Assembly: GCA_027186245.1 (NCBI GenBank)
Contig: CP114484.1
Coordinates: 1,128,501 to 1,192,500, forward strand
Length of the DNA: 64,000 nt
DNA from: Coriaria nepalensis
Lineage: Eukaryota > Streptophyta > Magnoliopsida > Cucurbitales > Coriariaceae
Reading direction: 5' to 3'
Shown here: piece after piece, positions 22,001-32,028 of the stretch
How positions within the stretch are numbered: position 1 is the first letter of the stretch
Layout: every line of letters begins with the position of its first letter
Notes under the pieces: model-generated
What the model saw: only the letters and a program-made list of their open reading frames with translations
Databases searched by the model: none
What the model was told of the DNA's origin: nothing
Translations under genes and position numbers: made by a program

Positions 22001-22613
22001 TTCTTATTTAGAAGAATCCCGGTTATATATATCGAATCAAATCTCATCACAATTATTAACACTTATAAATAATATAAGATATAATATATAAAAATAATAT
22101 TTATAATTATGAAGATATTCTATTTATCACGATATTATGAATCATTCGGAGAATAATATATTCTTTTTCAAATTGACTTTACGATCATTATTCGTTTCCT
22201 AATGACATAATTACAAAAATTACATCTGTACTTCTGAAAATGGGTTGTAATGACTGATAACGTGTCAAGTTCTATGTTCGTTACATGTTATAACTAATCC
22301 GAGTCTTATTACGTGGAGATGGAATCAAAGTAATCAACAATTTGTACTCCCCTAATCTCAAGTACTAAATTGTAGTTTAGTCCTAATATAACTCTTACTC
22401 CTCTGTTCCGAAAGTTTCCATTGAGATAGGTTACGTAATAAGGAATAGTAGGTCAAAAGTAGTTATTTATAAAAGAAAGAAGGAAAGAAAGAGACCAATC
22501 AGATTCGGGCGTATGTACTGCTTTTGCTTTCTGTTTCCCAAACCATATCTACCCTGTGTTTCTGTTGTGTGTAAATTTGTAATATCCCCCCAAACAAAGA
22601 TTTTTACGAGGTA

Positions 22614-22659
22614 GCAGTCAGCAGTCAGCAGTCAGCAGTCAGCAGTCAGCAGTCAGCAG
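22614..22659. repeat. Heptamer tandem array (CAGTCAG unit)
   Basis: About six and a half perfect copies of a seven-base unit are visible directly, set between AT-rich flanks. Confidence 0.95.
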
Positions 22660-23050
22660 ATTTTTTATTTTTGATTTTTGATTTTCCAGATTTTCTGTTT
22701 GCTTTTCCGGCTTTCAGAGCAAACCCCACAACCACAGTCTTTTTATTATTTTAATTATTATTATTTACTTTTTATTTTTGAATTTTCTGATGGGGTTTTT
22801 AGGTATTTTTGTTTTCAAAATGTGACAAAGCTTTTCTCACATGTCGTTATCTCATTGAATTTGCTAATGATAGATTGATTAGAGGAAGAGGAAGCGGAAG
22901 ATGCATGGTTGGACCATTTTTCTACGAGGGAGTGGAGTGAGAGAGAAATGGTCTGTCCTGTTTCTCTCAGTTCAGTTTTCATTCATTTATGCCTGCAGTT
23001 TGATCTGGTAGTTTGCTTATTCCACTCACCAAATGGATACGTGGGGTCTA

Positions 23051-23260
23051 GAGAATGTATTATTTGGCATCATCATCTCTACTCATCAAATTGATACGTT
23101 GGGTCTAGAGAATGTATTATTTGGCGTCATCATCTCTACTCTAATACTCAAAATCATAGAGAATGTATTATTTGGCATCATCATCTCTACTCTAATACTC
23201 AAAATCATAGAGAATGTATTATTTGGCATCATCATCTCTACTCTAATACTCAAAATCATA
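23051..23260. repeat. 51-base tandem repeat, four copies
   Basis: The landmark GAGAATGTATTATTTGGC begins at 23051, 23108, 23159 and 23210 (one base differs in the second copy), so the spacing is 57, 51 and 51. Each unit also carries ATCATCATCTCTACTC. The last two units are nearly identical, which indicates recent expansion. The unit length is a multiple of three, which keeps one frame open across the array. Confidence 0.92.
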
Positions 23261-24456
23261 TTATATGCTTTGGGCTTAGGACCACCGTTTCATATATTGG
23301 AGAATGCATAAAATAAAATAAAAAACGATTTGATCAATCTAAGAATCTACAACTATACAAATTTTCCCACTCTTACCACTTACGAGATGTTGTCTTTGGT
23401 TTTCCAACTTCCTAAAAATGGTTTAAGAAGGCTAAATTAATTCATTTAAACCGAATAATCCATTAACGATGTTGGTGTGGACGTGATAGTGTATGAAGTA
23501 TACTTTTGATGGATCAAAATTTAATTGAGCGACCCAGGAGAAGAGGAGAAGTGGCAGTGACTAGTTTGCCAATGAATTTGCTTCACAATTTGTGGTCATC
23601 ATCCTCTACGTCTATATACATACATATCAACTATAATTAGTAGAACTACCCTCGGATCCAATAATGCGCCGTCAAAATCAAATCACATCACCTTCTTCCT
23701 GTCTTATCCTAATTCCATGATTTCTCTTCTTTCTCTTCTCACATCTATTTATCATTATTAATCTTACCGTCATCAATTACTTTGCAAATGCATGAATCAT
23801 ATACAAACTAAAATAACTAGTAAGAAGATAGGCCGTATTCGAAATAACTTCTTAGTAGAAGACGTGAGTGGGCAAATTGGGTTTGCTTTAGAAAAGGTGC
23901 ACATCTAGATGTTGTGGTTGCTTGGGAACTAGGAAAGGAGTAGGGAGGGCTGCTCGTGTCGTGTTTGTACAATTTGATGAAGATGAATAAATTATAAGCT
24001 GAGGCCTGCAGGTAAGAAATGGTAGGCGTGCAAATGAAAACAGCGGCAGAGAAACAGCAGCTCCGCCTGCTAATCCAAATATTAATAGATAAACAAAGCA
24101 ATGCCATTATAAGCAAGCATGGTGATAAATAGTGTGAAATGTGGGAAAACCAAGGAATGAAAGGTAGCATAAGCATGCCACACCCATCATCATTGTTATT
24201 CTTCCTGTTCTTGCTATTGTTTTCTTACAAATATTCTTCTGTTATGAAACGAAATCATTCCATTTCTGCTGTCATAAACTTCGGCACAATGGGCCTAACT
24301 AGTCTTGTGTCACTCCTCACATATCCAAACGAATGCCCAATGGGTGATCATTGGGCTTCACCATTGGGCTCGAATTGACAAAACAATAGTTTTAAGAATC
24401 TTGAGAACTCATCATCTTCTCCTACAACATTATAGAGAGTCAAAACTCTAGTCAGC

Positions 24457-26163
24457 CTATATTGATTCTGAATCATTACAAGCAATCTGCAGATTCTGCC
24501 TGGATTTGACTTCCCTCTCTTTTGCCAAGCACATCATCTTCTCAACAAGCTCCATCTCGTTCACCATGCTTTTCTTCTCAAGCTCTTCCTTCAACATATT
24601 ATACAAAGAATCTCTAGGCCTCATTCCCTTGGACACCATTTTACCAAAGAACAAGCAAGCCTCTCCCACTTTCCCACTCTTACACAACCCACTTACCAGA
24701 ACTGCGTAAGTCCCCACATCTATACTTACATCATTCTTCATCATATGAGCCAGTAAGAACTTGAGCACTTTGATCCACTTTTTCCTACAACACATCTTCA
24801 GCAATGGATGATATGTCTTAATGTCAGGCTTGCATGAGCTCTCTTCTTCCATTTTCTTAAGCAAACGGAGAGCAGTCTCCTCTTCGGAATGAGCACAAGC
24901 AGAAGATATCATTGTGTTATAAGTCAATGTATCAGGACTCACTCCCTGCCTTCTAATATCCTCAAATATATCTTTAGCATCCTTAAATCTACCTGATTGA
25001 CTAAGAATGTATATCAACGAGCTATAGAACGAATTATCAGCAACACAACCTTTACTTTTCATTTTCTCGTAAATCTCCATGGCATCATTGATCTGTTTTG
25101 CCTTTCCTAGAGCGTGCATTATGATGGTGTACGTAATTACACTAGGACTGCATCTATTTACTTCCATTTCTTCAACAATTTGATTCACTCTGCGAAAATC
25201 CTTTTCACGGCAATAAGATTCGATGAGAGATGTGTACGACACTACATCGGGCTGAAATCCATGGTTCTTCATCTCCTCCATTGTTTTCCATGCATTATCT
25301 AGATTCCTACCTCTGCACCATCCATGAATCAATACATTGAAAGAGCTCAAATTCAAGGGTATTTCATTCTTAAATTCTTGAAACACAATATGGGCATTCT
25401 CAACACTGTTTTCCTTCACTAAAGCATCCATTAGTACATTCATACCTTCCATGTTTTTACTCAGCCCGAATCGCTCTATCCCACGAAATGCATCTATTGC
25501 CTCTGTATACAAACCAGCTCTAGAAAGCCTTCTGAATATCTTTCTCATTGTGAGTAAAGTCAAGTACCCATTGAGCTTGTTTATTTCCTGCACTAATTCC
25601 CACATGATCTTAAACTTCTTTGACTTTCCTAGGATGTCAACCATGTAGTTGTACGTTTCTGGTGAATGCACATAACCTGCTTGCGTTTTTGCCCAAATGA
25701 AAACACCAAAAGCTGGGATCCAATCACTGCTAAATCTCTTCAGAAGCTGGTCGATTAAGCTATTTGTCGCAGTAAAATCACACCCGTTTAGAGCTTTGAC
25801 AACACTTTCTGGAGACGCGTACCTATTCTTTAGGACCATAGTGATTTTATCTACCTCGTTATCGCTTTCTTTAGGGAGCAAGTGTCTGACGATTTTTCCA
25901 TGATCTTCAACCCTTTGCTTTTCGACCCAATTTGCTAATGAAGGAATGACAAAATCTTCGTCGTTGGAATTAGCAGAACGAGGGCATTTAGTGTTGAAGA
26001 ACTCGAACCAGTCGGGAAGCTCGGGTGACTCGTCAGGCTGAGCCGACGCGTTCGTGGTACATAGATGATTGCAGAAGAAGTAGTAATGTGATTTTCTGTT
26101 GATGGCATTTTCTGGAGACAGTGCGCGGGAAAATAGTCTGGAAATACGAAATTTCGATAGCAT
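24457..26163 (-). CDS. P-class PPR protein, probably mitochondrial
   Basis: A single intronless frame of 568 codons. The N-terminus (MLSKFRISRLFSRAL) is basic and hydroxylated, as in a mitochondrial presequence. From about residue 160 to 530 there are around ten 35-residue PPR motifs of the plain P type, such as NLSSFNVLIHGWCRGRNLDN and TYAVLVSGLCKSGKVGEA. No E or DYW tail follows, so it should act by binding organelle RNA (stability, splicing or translation) and not by editing. It lies head-to-head with RDM1, about 500 bases apart. In Arabidopsis a PPR gene, At3g22670, occupies the same place beside RDM1. The RNA target is unknown. Confidence 0.9.
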   Translation of the reverse strand: MLSKFRISRLFSRALSPENAINRKSHYYFFCNHLCTTNASAQPDESPELPDWFEFFNTKCPRSANSNDEDFVIPSLANWVEKQRVEDHGKIVRHLLPKESDNEVDKITMVLKNRYASPESVVKALNGCDFTATNSLIDQLLKRFSSDWIPAFGVFIWAKTQAGYVHSPETYNYMVDILGKSKKFKIMWELVQEINKLNGYLTLLTMRKIFRRLSRAGLYTEAIDAFRGIERFGLSKNMEGMNVLMDALVKENSVENAHIVFQEFKNEIPLNLSSFNVLIHGWCRGRNLDNAWKTMEEMKNHGFQPDVVSYTSLIESYCREKDFRRVNQIVEEMEVNRCSPSVITYTIIMHALGKAKQINDAMEIYEKMKSKGCVADNSFYSSLIYILSQSGRFKDAKDIFEDIRRQGVSPDTLTYNTMISSACAHSEEETALRLLKKMEEESSCKPDIKTYHPLLKMCCRKKWIKVLKFLLAHMMKNDVSIDVGTYAVLVSGLCKSGKVGEACLFFGKMVSKGMRPRDSLYNMLKEELEKKSMVNEMELVEKMMCLAKEREVKSRQNLQIACNDSESI

Positions 26164-26668
26164 TTTTGGCGAGCTCAGAAAGAAGGATACATGTTTCAGA
26201 TGAAAGCGGAGAGAACCTTTTGGAAAGAAGAAGAGACTCTGCCGAATTGGGCTTTACGGGCCAGGCCCAATACCCTAGAGGTGAGGCCTCCAGGTCGAAC
26301 CCAGTCCGAATTCCGAAGGTTAGCCCACTAACCCGACTCTCTCTCTCGTCTCTCACACAGACCTAAACCCGTAACAAGGCTCAGAGACCTCCGTCTTCGC
26401 TTTGTATTCCTACTCCAAGTTCAAGGTAAAGTACTCTTTCTACCGATTCTAAGAACATTGGATCGTTTTTTCATCTCCTCCCCCCTTTTCTGCATGATTT
26501 CGATGAGACACAGAAAATGCATTTGTAGTTTTTCATTGAATGCTAGATGTTAGATTGAATTGGTATGGTGTGAATTTTCGATCTTATTTTGAATAATAAT
26601 GGAACCAAGGTTCTTGTCTGAGCTACATTCTGTTTGATTGACATAATAACCCAACCAGACGACAATTC
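26164..26668. promoter_or_regulatory. Shared promoter between PPR gene and RDM1
   Basis: The two divergent start codons are 505 bases apart. The interval contains GGGCCAGGCCCAA near 26258 (a site II-type TGGGCC element on the reverse strand), an AGCCCA at about 26320 and an AAACCC near 26365. These motifs are common in promoters of housekeeping genes active in dividing cells. A likely RDM1 leader intron starts at the GTAAAG at 26426 and ends at an AACCAG near 26658. Bidirectional use is an inference. Confidence 0.4.
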
Positions 26669-27305
26669 ATGTCGACCATGAAGAGAGCACTGCCGTGGAA
26701 TGAGGAGGTTGATGTGATATCATCAGATGAATCTTCTGCATCAGATTCTGAAACACAAGTCAATAATGGCGGGCTGGATATTCAGCGCTTTCTCACCAAC
26801 TTTAAGGTTGATTATTCTCTCAAGGATCTCACTTTCGAAGGTATATATATTTTCAAACATTAGGATCTTTTTGTGTAACGAAATTCGCCCCTTCATGTTT
26901 ATAAGCTGCTGCTATAAACATGATTCTATTGATGCAGGCAAATTGATAAAACGGGCAGAAATGTATCAGAATTACATGAAACAGATCCCGATCCCAACCC
27001 AGCGTGGTTCCGTGATTCCATTCACCTCATGGATTGGATTAGGCAAATCCATCAAGCAGCTATATGGGCAGCCATTGCACTACCTCACAAACATTCTCCT
27101 GAAGCAGTGGGACCGGTCGAGGATTGGCAGCCCGGAAGAATATAGACCGTTGGATACTATGATTCACCCCTGTAAGGCCGAAGCAACAATCTGGCTCGTG
27201 GAACAAGTCCATAGAGAAACCTCATCTCATCATCATGTTGCCAAACTCTGGCTACTAGACCCTATGTACCATGCTTTTATTGACTCCATATTTCCACTGT
27301 CATGA
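26669..27305 (+). CDS. RDM1: RDM1, RNA-directed DNA methylation protein
   Basis: Two exons (26669-26840 and 26938-27305) give 179 residues. The second exon carries the whole conserved domain: [52 protein letters not shown], the [14 protein letters not shown] stretch and [15 protein letters not shown] at the end. This matches Arabidopsis RDM1 (At3g22680) nearly throughout. RDM1 is a small nuclear protein of the DDR complex (with DRD1 and DMS3), which recruits RNA polymerase V and links it to AGO4 and DRM2 in small-RNA-guided cytosine methylation. The N-terminus (residues 1-57) is acidic, Ser-rich and unlike the Arabidopsis one. Its stop codon is 224 bases from the stop of the convergent YS1-like gene. 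Confidence 0.95.
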
Positions 27306-27528
27306 AACTACAGTTTGGGTAGAGTCCTAGCTAGGGTTGTCAAACTATTTAAGTCAAATGAAGGCATAAATTGCATCTATGTTTTGCTATTCTAATGCCA
27401 GGTAATGAACTGAGAACTAAAAGGAAATGAAAGCTACATATGAGTTGCATAGTGAATGCAATGTGTATATATTCTTCTTTCAGTAAATTACAAATGGAGA
27501 TTAGTATTCTCCTTTTCATTTTCTTGTT

Positions 27529-30063
27529 TTACCAATAATCACAACACGAACAAGATCCTTCCCGGAAGAAGTGAAACCTGTTATTATCTCTTACAACAAT
27601 CTCCCGTTCATATACTTTCGAAATCAATTTAGCAAACATATGGCAGTCAGAGCACATTCGTAAATTCTTGACAACACGAATCTCTACAAATTTATCGGTA
27701 CTAATAAGCCCATAAGCTATGGCCATCTTCTCACTATGTCGACTTAGCAAATACTTCTTCTCATTCTCATTTACATCAACCAAAACATTGGTTAAATCAG
27801 GTACATAGCCTTCATCCTTCAGTTTCCAGTTCATTTCTTGGAGCATCATTCCAATATGGTCCTTTTCCGGGTGTGATTCATCGCCTGAGGTAAATTCGTG
27901 GATAATTCCATTAACCACGATCAAGCTTGATCCAGGCATTTTCTGGACGCCTTTCTTCTTCAATTCTAGCCTCACTTTTGCTACATCTTCCCATTTCCCA
28001 GCAGATGCATATATGTTTGATAAAAGAACACGGATTCCTGTCCTCTCCGGCCCCAATTCAGCTAACTTTTCAGCAGCGTAATTTGCCATCTCGAGATTTT
28101 TGCGGGTCCGGCAAGCGGCCAAAAGCGATCCCCATATCACTTCATTAGGCTTCATTGGCATGCTCTTTATTATATCTAGAGCTTCTTCTAGCAAATCAGC
28201 ACGGCCTAATAGATCCACTAGACACCCATAATGGATAACTTGTGGACGGACTTTATGACTCTCCATTGACCTAAATAGCTGTTTCCCTTCTTCCACAAAC
28301 CCTCCATGGCTACAAGCTGTAAGTACATTTGCAAAAGCTACACCATCTGGTTTCACTCCTTGCAGGGTCATTTCTTTAAAAAGAGCTATAGCTTGTTTGC
28401 CATTTCCTTCCATAGCCATTGCTCCAATGGCTGCTGTCCAAGCAGAAACATCTCTTCTTTCCATATAGTTAAACACTTTCAATGCAGAATGAGGATCACC
28501 ACACCTAGCAAACATATCAACTATAGCAGTCCCAAGAAGCATATCAACCTCAATTGTGTTCTTTCTAATGTAAGCATAGATCCACTTGGAAAGATCCAAA
28601 GCTCCAAGATATCCACAAGCAGATGCGATTTCCACCATTGTTACCCTATCCGCTTTTATTCCCTTATTCTGCATCACTCGGAAAAACTTAATCGCTTCTT
28701 TAAACATGCTCTCTTGCACCAATGCACTAATCATAGTGTTCCAAGACACCAGGTCACTAAATGGCATCTCATTGAATATCCCCCAAGCAGAGTCTAAATC
28801 ACCACTTCTAATAAATCCTGCAATTAATGAATTCCATGAAATTATGGTCTTATTAGACATACCATTGAAAACCCGGAAGGCCATATCTTGTTTTCCACAC
28901 TTCATGTACATGTCTATCATGGCATTACAAATGTTATCCCAACTTTCCAATTCATTTCTTAAAGCATAAGCATGGCAGCTCTTCCCGAAATTAATTTCAC
29001 TCGTTTGTGCACAAGCTGATATTGCAGAGAGCAATGAAACTCTATCTGGTTGTGGACCAAGCTGCAGCATTTCGATAAAGAGAATAAGCGCTTCTTTTGG
29101 CATCCCATGGCGTACATAATTTGACATAATAGTGTTGCAAAGAACAAGATTCCGTTCTATAGATTCATCGAAAAGTCGCTTTGCAGAAGCAATTGCTCCA
29201 CATTTCATATACATATCGACAAGCGCATTGACCATATGGGTATTAAGCATCACTCCTGACTCGTTAATATAAGCAAATACCCTCTCACCCAATTCAAGAT
29301 CCTTCAACTTTGCACAAGCTGAAATCACACACACCATTGTAACAGAGTTGGGTCTGATTCCAGTCTCAACCATTTCAAAAAACAAGGAAACAGCCTCTTT
29401 GGGCCTCTCTGTTCTAGCATACCCGCAAATCAAACTAGTCCACGACACGACATTTCTCTCAGACATATCATCAAATACCTTGCGTGCAAAACTGATCTCT
29501 CCACACTGCGCATAGAAATGAACCAACGAATTTCCAATAAAAACATCGTCGTCTAATCCCATCTTGAAAATTTCCGCATGTAGCTGAACACCTTCATGAA
29601 GCGCCACGCCCTTAGCACACGCGCTCAAGACGAAAGGAAAAGTGAAGTTATCGGGCAAAATGCCAGAAGCCACCATCTGACTATAAAGAGAAAGAGCTTC
29701 GTCAATAAGCCCAGAAGAAGAGTAACCTCTGATTATGGAATTGTACATGAACAAGGTGACATTTGCTTTGTCGCCGCCTTCCCGGAAAAGCTCGAAGGCC
29801 TTTCGAGCATGGTCCAAGCTTTCAAAGGTGCTCATTTCTGTACAAGCGGCAATCAGCTTGGTCACAGTAGATAGTCTATGGCTAGAACCCTGCTTTGTTA
29901 CGAGACAGTGTAATTGCTTGACTTCTTTCATGGTTTTGCAAATTTTGAACGACCCAATTCGAGAATGATCCTTGGAAATGGATTTCGAATCATTTTGGTA
30001 AGCGGGTGTAATGGAGGTTGTCGTAGCTGAGATTATAAGACAACGATGAAGATGAGATGACAT
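27529..30063 (-). CDS. YS1: DYW-class PPR editing factor, YS1-like
   Basis: A single intronless frame of 844 codons. A short targeting-like N-terminus precedes a long PLS-type PPR array (for example MYNSIIRGYSSSGLIDEALS, NVVSWTSLICGYARTERPKE), then E motifs and a DYW domain. The DYW domain has the HSEKMAIAYGL zinc-binding HxE, the CSDCH cysteine pair and the terminal triplet DYW, so it should be a catalytically complete C-to-U cytidine deaminase. Position next to RDM1 and strong similarity across the array fit Arabidopsis YS1 (At3g22690), which edits a plastid rpoB transcript. Assigning the same target here is an inference. The 3' end converges on RDM1, and the HMT gene ends 233 bases upstream of its start on the same strand. 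Confidence 0.92.
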   Translation of the reverse strand: MSSHLHRCLIISATTTSITPAYQNDSKSISKDHSRIGSFKICKTMKEVKQLHCLVTKQGSSHRLSTVTKLIAACTEMSTFESLDHARKAFELFREGGDKANVTLFMYNSIIRGYSSSGLIDEALSLYSQMVASGILPDNFTFPFVLSACAKGVALHEGVQLHAEIFKMGLDDDVFIGNSLVHFYAQCGEISFARKVFDDMSERNVVSWTSLICGYARTERPKEAVSLFFEMVETGIRPNSVTMVCVISACAKLKDLELGERVFAYINESGVMLNTHMVNALVDMYMKCGAIASAKRLFDESIERNLVLCNTIMSNYVRHGMPKEALILFIEMLQLGPQPDRVSLLSAISACAQTSEINFGKSCHAYALRNELESWDNICNAMIDMYMKCGKQDMAFRVFNGMSNKTIISWNSLIAGFIRSGDLDSAWGIFNEMPFSDLVSWNTMISALVQESMFKEAIKFFRVMQNKGIKADRVTMVEIASACGYLGALDLSKWIYAYIRKNTIEVDMLLGTAIVDMFARCGDPHSALKVFNYMERRDVSAWTAAIGAMAMEGNGKQAIALFKEMTLQGVKPDGVAFANVLTACSHGGFVEEGKQLFRSMESHKVRPQVIHYGCLVDLLGRADLLEEALDIIKSMPMKPNEVIWGSLLAACRTRKNLEMANYAAEKLAELGPERTGIRVLLSNIYASAGKWEDVAKVRLELKKKGVQKMPGSSLIVVNGIIHEFTSGDESHPEKDHIGMMLQEMNWKLKDEGYVPDLTNVLVDVNENEKKYLLSRHSEKMAIAYGLISTDKFVEIRVVKNLRMCSDCHMFAKLISKVYEREIVVRDNNRFHFFREGSCSCCDYW

Positions 30064-30295
30064 TTTGATTCTGAACGAAACTCGTCTTTCATTTCATGCA
30101 ACTAAGTATTAGAAAAGTAAGGTGCGAGTTCCGACATGTTGTTTTATCACAGCTTCTCAACTGTAAATTACATATAGCTTTGGCAAAAAGCAGCTTAACT
30201 TCTGTTCATTCTACAGAGTACAAGGCAAGCAAAATAAATTACGATTCTTAACACTCTTACATTGTTAACTAAGCCTTGATTACTCCAAACGTCAG

Positions 30296-32028
30296 TCAAA
30301 ATGATCTGTCGGAAAGAGCCTTCGAGATGGCTTTGATAGTGTTAGGTGTAGTCCGGCAACACCCACCAAATAAGGAAGCCCCTGCCTCCTTCCACTTACC
30401 TACGTATGATACAAAATCTTCATCTTCCAATCCAGATGACTTCACCCATTGCTTGCTCACACCATCGTAAGTTTCACCACTGTTTGGATATATCAATACC
30501 GGTTTACTTGTTACCTGCAGAATGATTAGCCAATTAATTATGAAATTAATACTCTATTCTGAGAATCCGAGAACTTAGTATTATACCTTCCGAATAGATG
30601 AAACTAATCCGCGGATAAATCTAGGAGGGGTACAATTGATTCCAACAGCAACAACTTGCTTGCAAGAATCGGCAATGGAGGCACATTCAGAGATAGAGTC
30701 ACCACTGACTGCATTAACTCCATCTTTGGAATTGAATGAAAACCAAGCTGGAATATCTATCCCTTCTTCCTCCAGAAGTTCAGCATATACCTGCCATTAT
30801 CAGTAACAAAATCCCTGAAATTAAATGAAAAGCGTCTACAACTCCGCGTAAGTATAATAATAAAAGATGCATTAGTATTACTAGCTATACCTGAGCTTCT
30901 AGTTTGTTTGGGATTGTTTCAAATGCTATCAGGTCCGCACCAGAGCTTGCTAGGACTTGTACTCTTCTCCTATGAAAATCCTTTAACTTCTCTAGAGTAA
31001 TTGCATCACCATAGTCCCCGCTGTTTATACATATATAAGAATTAAGACCCATAGTATCGTAAATTAGAATCCAACAATTCAATCAATCATCGGAATGATA
31101 ACTAGTCTTTCACCAAAAGATATCGTTAACTCACCTATACTCAGAACCATCAGCCAAATAAGCTCCATAACTGCCAACAGAAGCAGCCACCAGGATTGGC
31201 CTCTTGGAACGTCGGTCAATGTCGACATAATCCCAAGAATCCTTCGTACATTGGTCGTTATAGATGTCCCGAGCTTCACGGGCAATTTCTACACTTCTTC
31301 TAAGTAAATCTTCACTTTCTTCTCTGGAAAAGCCTTTAGCCTCAAAACCTTGAATGGTTGCCTGTATAAAAGCCGAAAATATGGTGATTGAGTTGATCTA
31401 AAGTTTGTAAACTAGTAAGGACAAAATCAAAAGGAATATAACACGAAACAGAAAATCTAAATTACCTGATAAGATGCGGTTAGTATGATATTTGCCCCAG
31501 CGTCAAGGTAGTCAAGATGAACCTGTTAGGTTAAGATAGATCACAAATCCAAACTGACTGGGATTAAATAAATGAGAACGACATGTAGTCTGGAAATGAT
31601 GGACAAGAGCGTGGGCTGGCCCAAATAACAATTCAAACTTTGTATGGGCCAAACCCACCCCGTTACAAGTGGGCATGTCCAAAATGGGCATCACATGGAA
31701 GATAGTCTAGACTGTCTATTCGGCGTGGCTCATAAAAATGAAACGCCATGTGTTAACTTGGCGTCATCCTTTTGCAGTTTGTCCCCGTATCTTTTAGATT
31801 ACATTTTCCCGAGAAACAAACTGGAAACTGAGAGAGAAGAGAGAGAAGAGAGAGAGAGAGTACCCTTCGGACGAGGTGAGGTGAGGTGATGAGACATTTG
31901 GCGCTCCAGAGAGGATCATTGAGGTCGGCCCCATGTCGCTCCAGCTCAGTAGCGAAACCGCCGTCTATGACGGCGTATCCGCCACACTTTTGCAGAAAGT
32001 CAGTCATGAACGCCGCCGATTCGACCAT
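30296..32028 (-). CDS. HMT3: Homocysteine S-methyltransferase (HMT)
   Basis: Six exons (32028-31864, 31522-31466, 31361-31135, 31020-30891, 30790-30587, 30514-30296) give 333 residues. The enzyme transfers a methyl group from S-methylmethionine to homocysteine, making methionine in the cytosol. The three zinc-ligand cysteines of the family are present: VGINCTPPR (about residue 240) and GGCCRTTP (about residues 312-319). The barrel start VIDGGFATELERHGADLNDP, and GADLIAFETIPNKLEA, also match. Orthology to Arabidopsis HMT3 (At3g22740) is proposed from position; HMT2 is the other possible match by sequence alone. The first intron (31863-31523) contains a GGCCCA-type motif and a GA-rich start. 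The leader is short, with the ATG at 32028 supported by the conserved N-terminal barrel. Confidence 0.93.

Larger units (their letters stand above)
19049..24456. other. Long intergenic spacer with tandem repeats
   Basis: No gene recognised in about 5.4 kb. The 5-phosphatase leader and promoter (19260-19620) is rich in GA repeats, including a GGGAGA array at about 19313-19343 and (GA)n at 19382-19392 and 19552-19570. A TA tract lies near 19602-19612, followed by A-rich DNA. Two clear tandem arrays lie at 22614-22659 and 23051-23260. The frame at 23033-23311 is open only because of the 51-base repeat; the minus-strand frame at 23817-24176 shows no domain. Confidence 0.6.

Noticed and set aside
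23033..23311. Open frame with repeated ENVLFGIIIST units as a repeat protein
   Set aside because: The frame is open only because the DNA unit is 51 bases; no start context, no domain and no codon bias outside the array.
23817..24176. Minus-strand frame of 119 codons considered as a small signalling peptide (DVL/RTFL type)
   Set aside because: The conserved Cys/Arg core of that family is absent.
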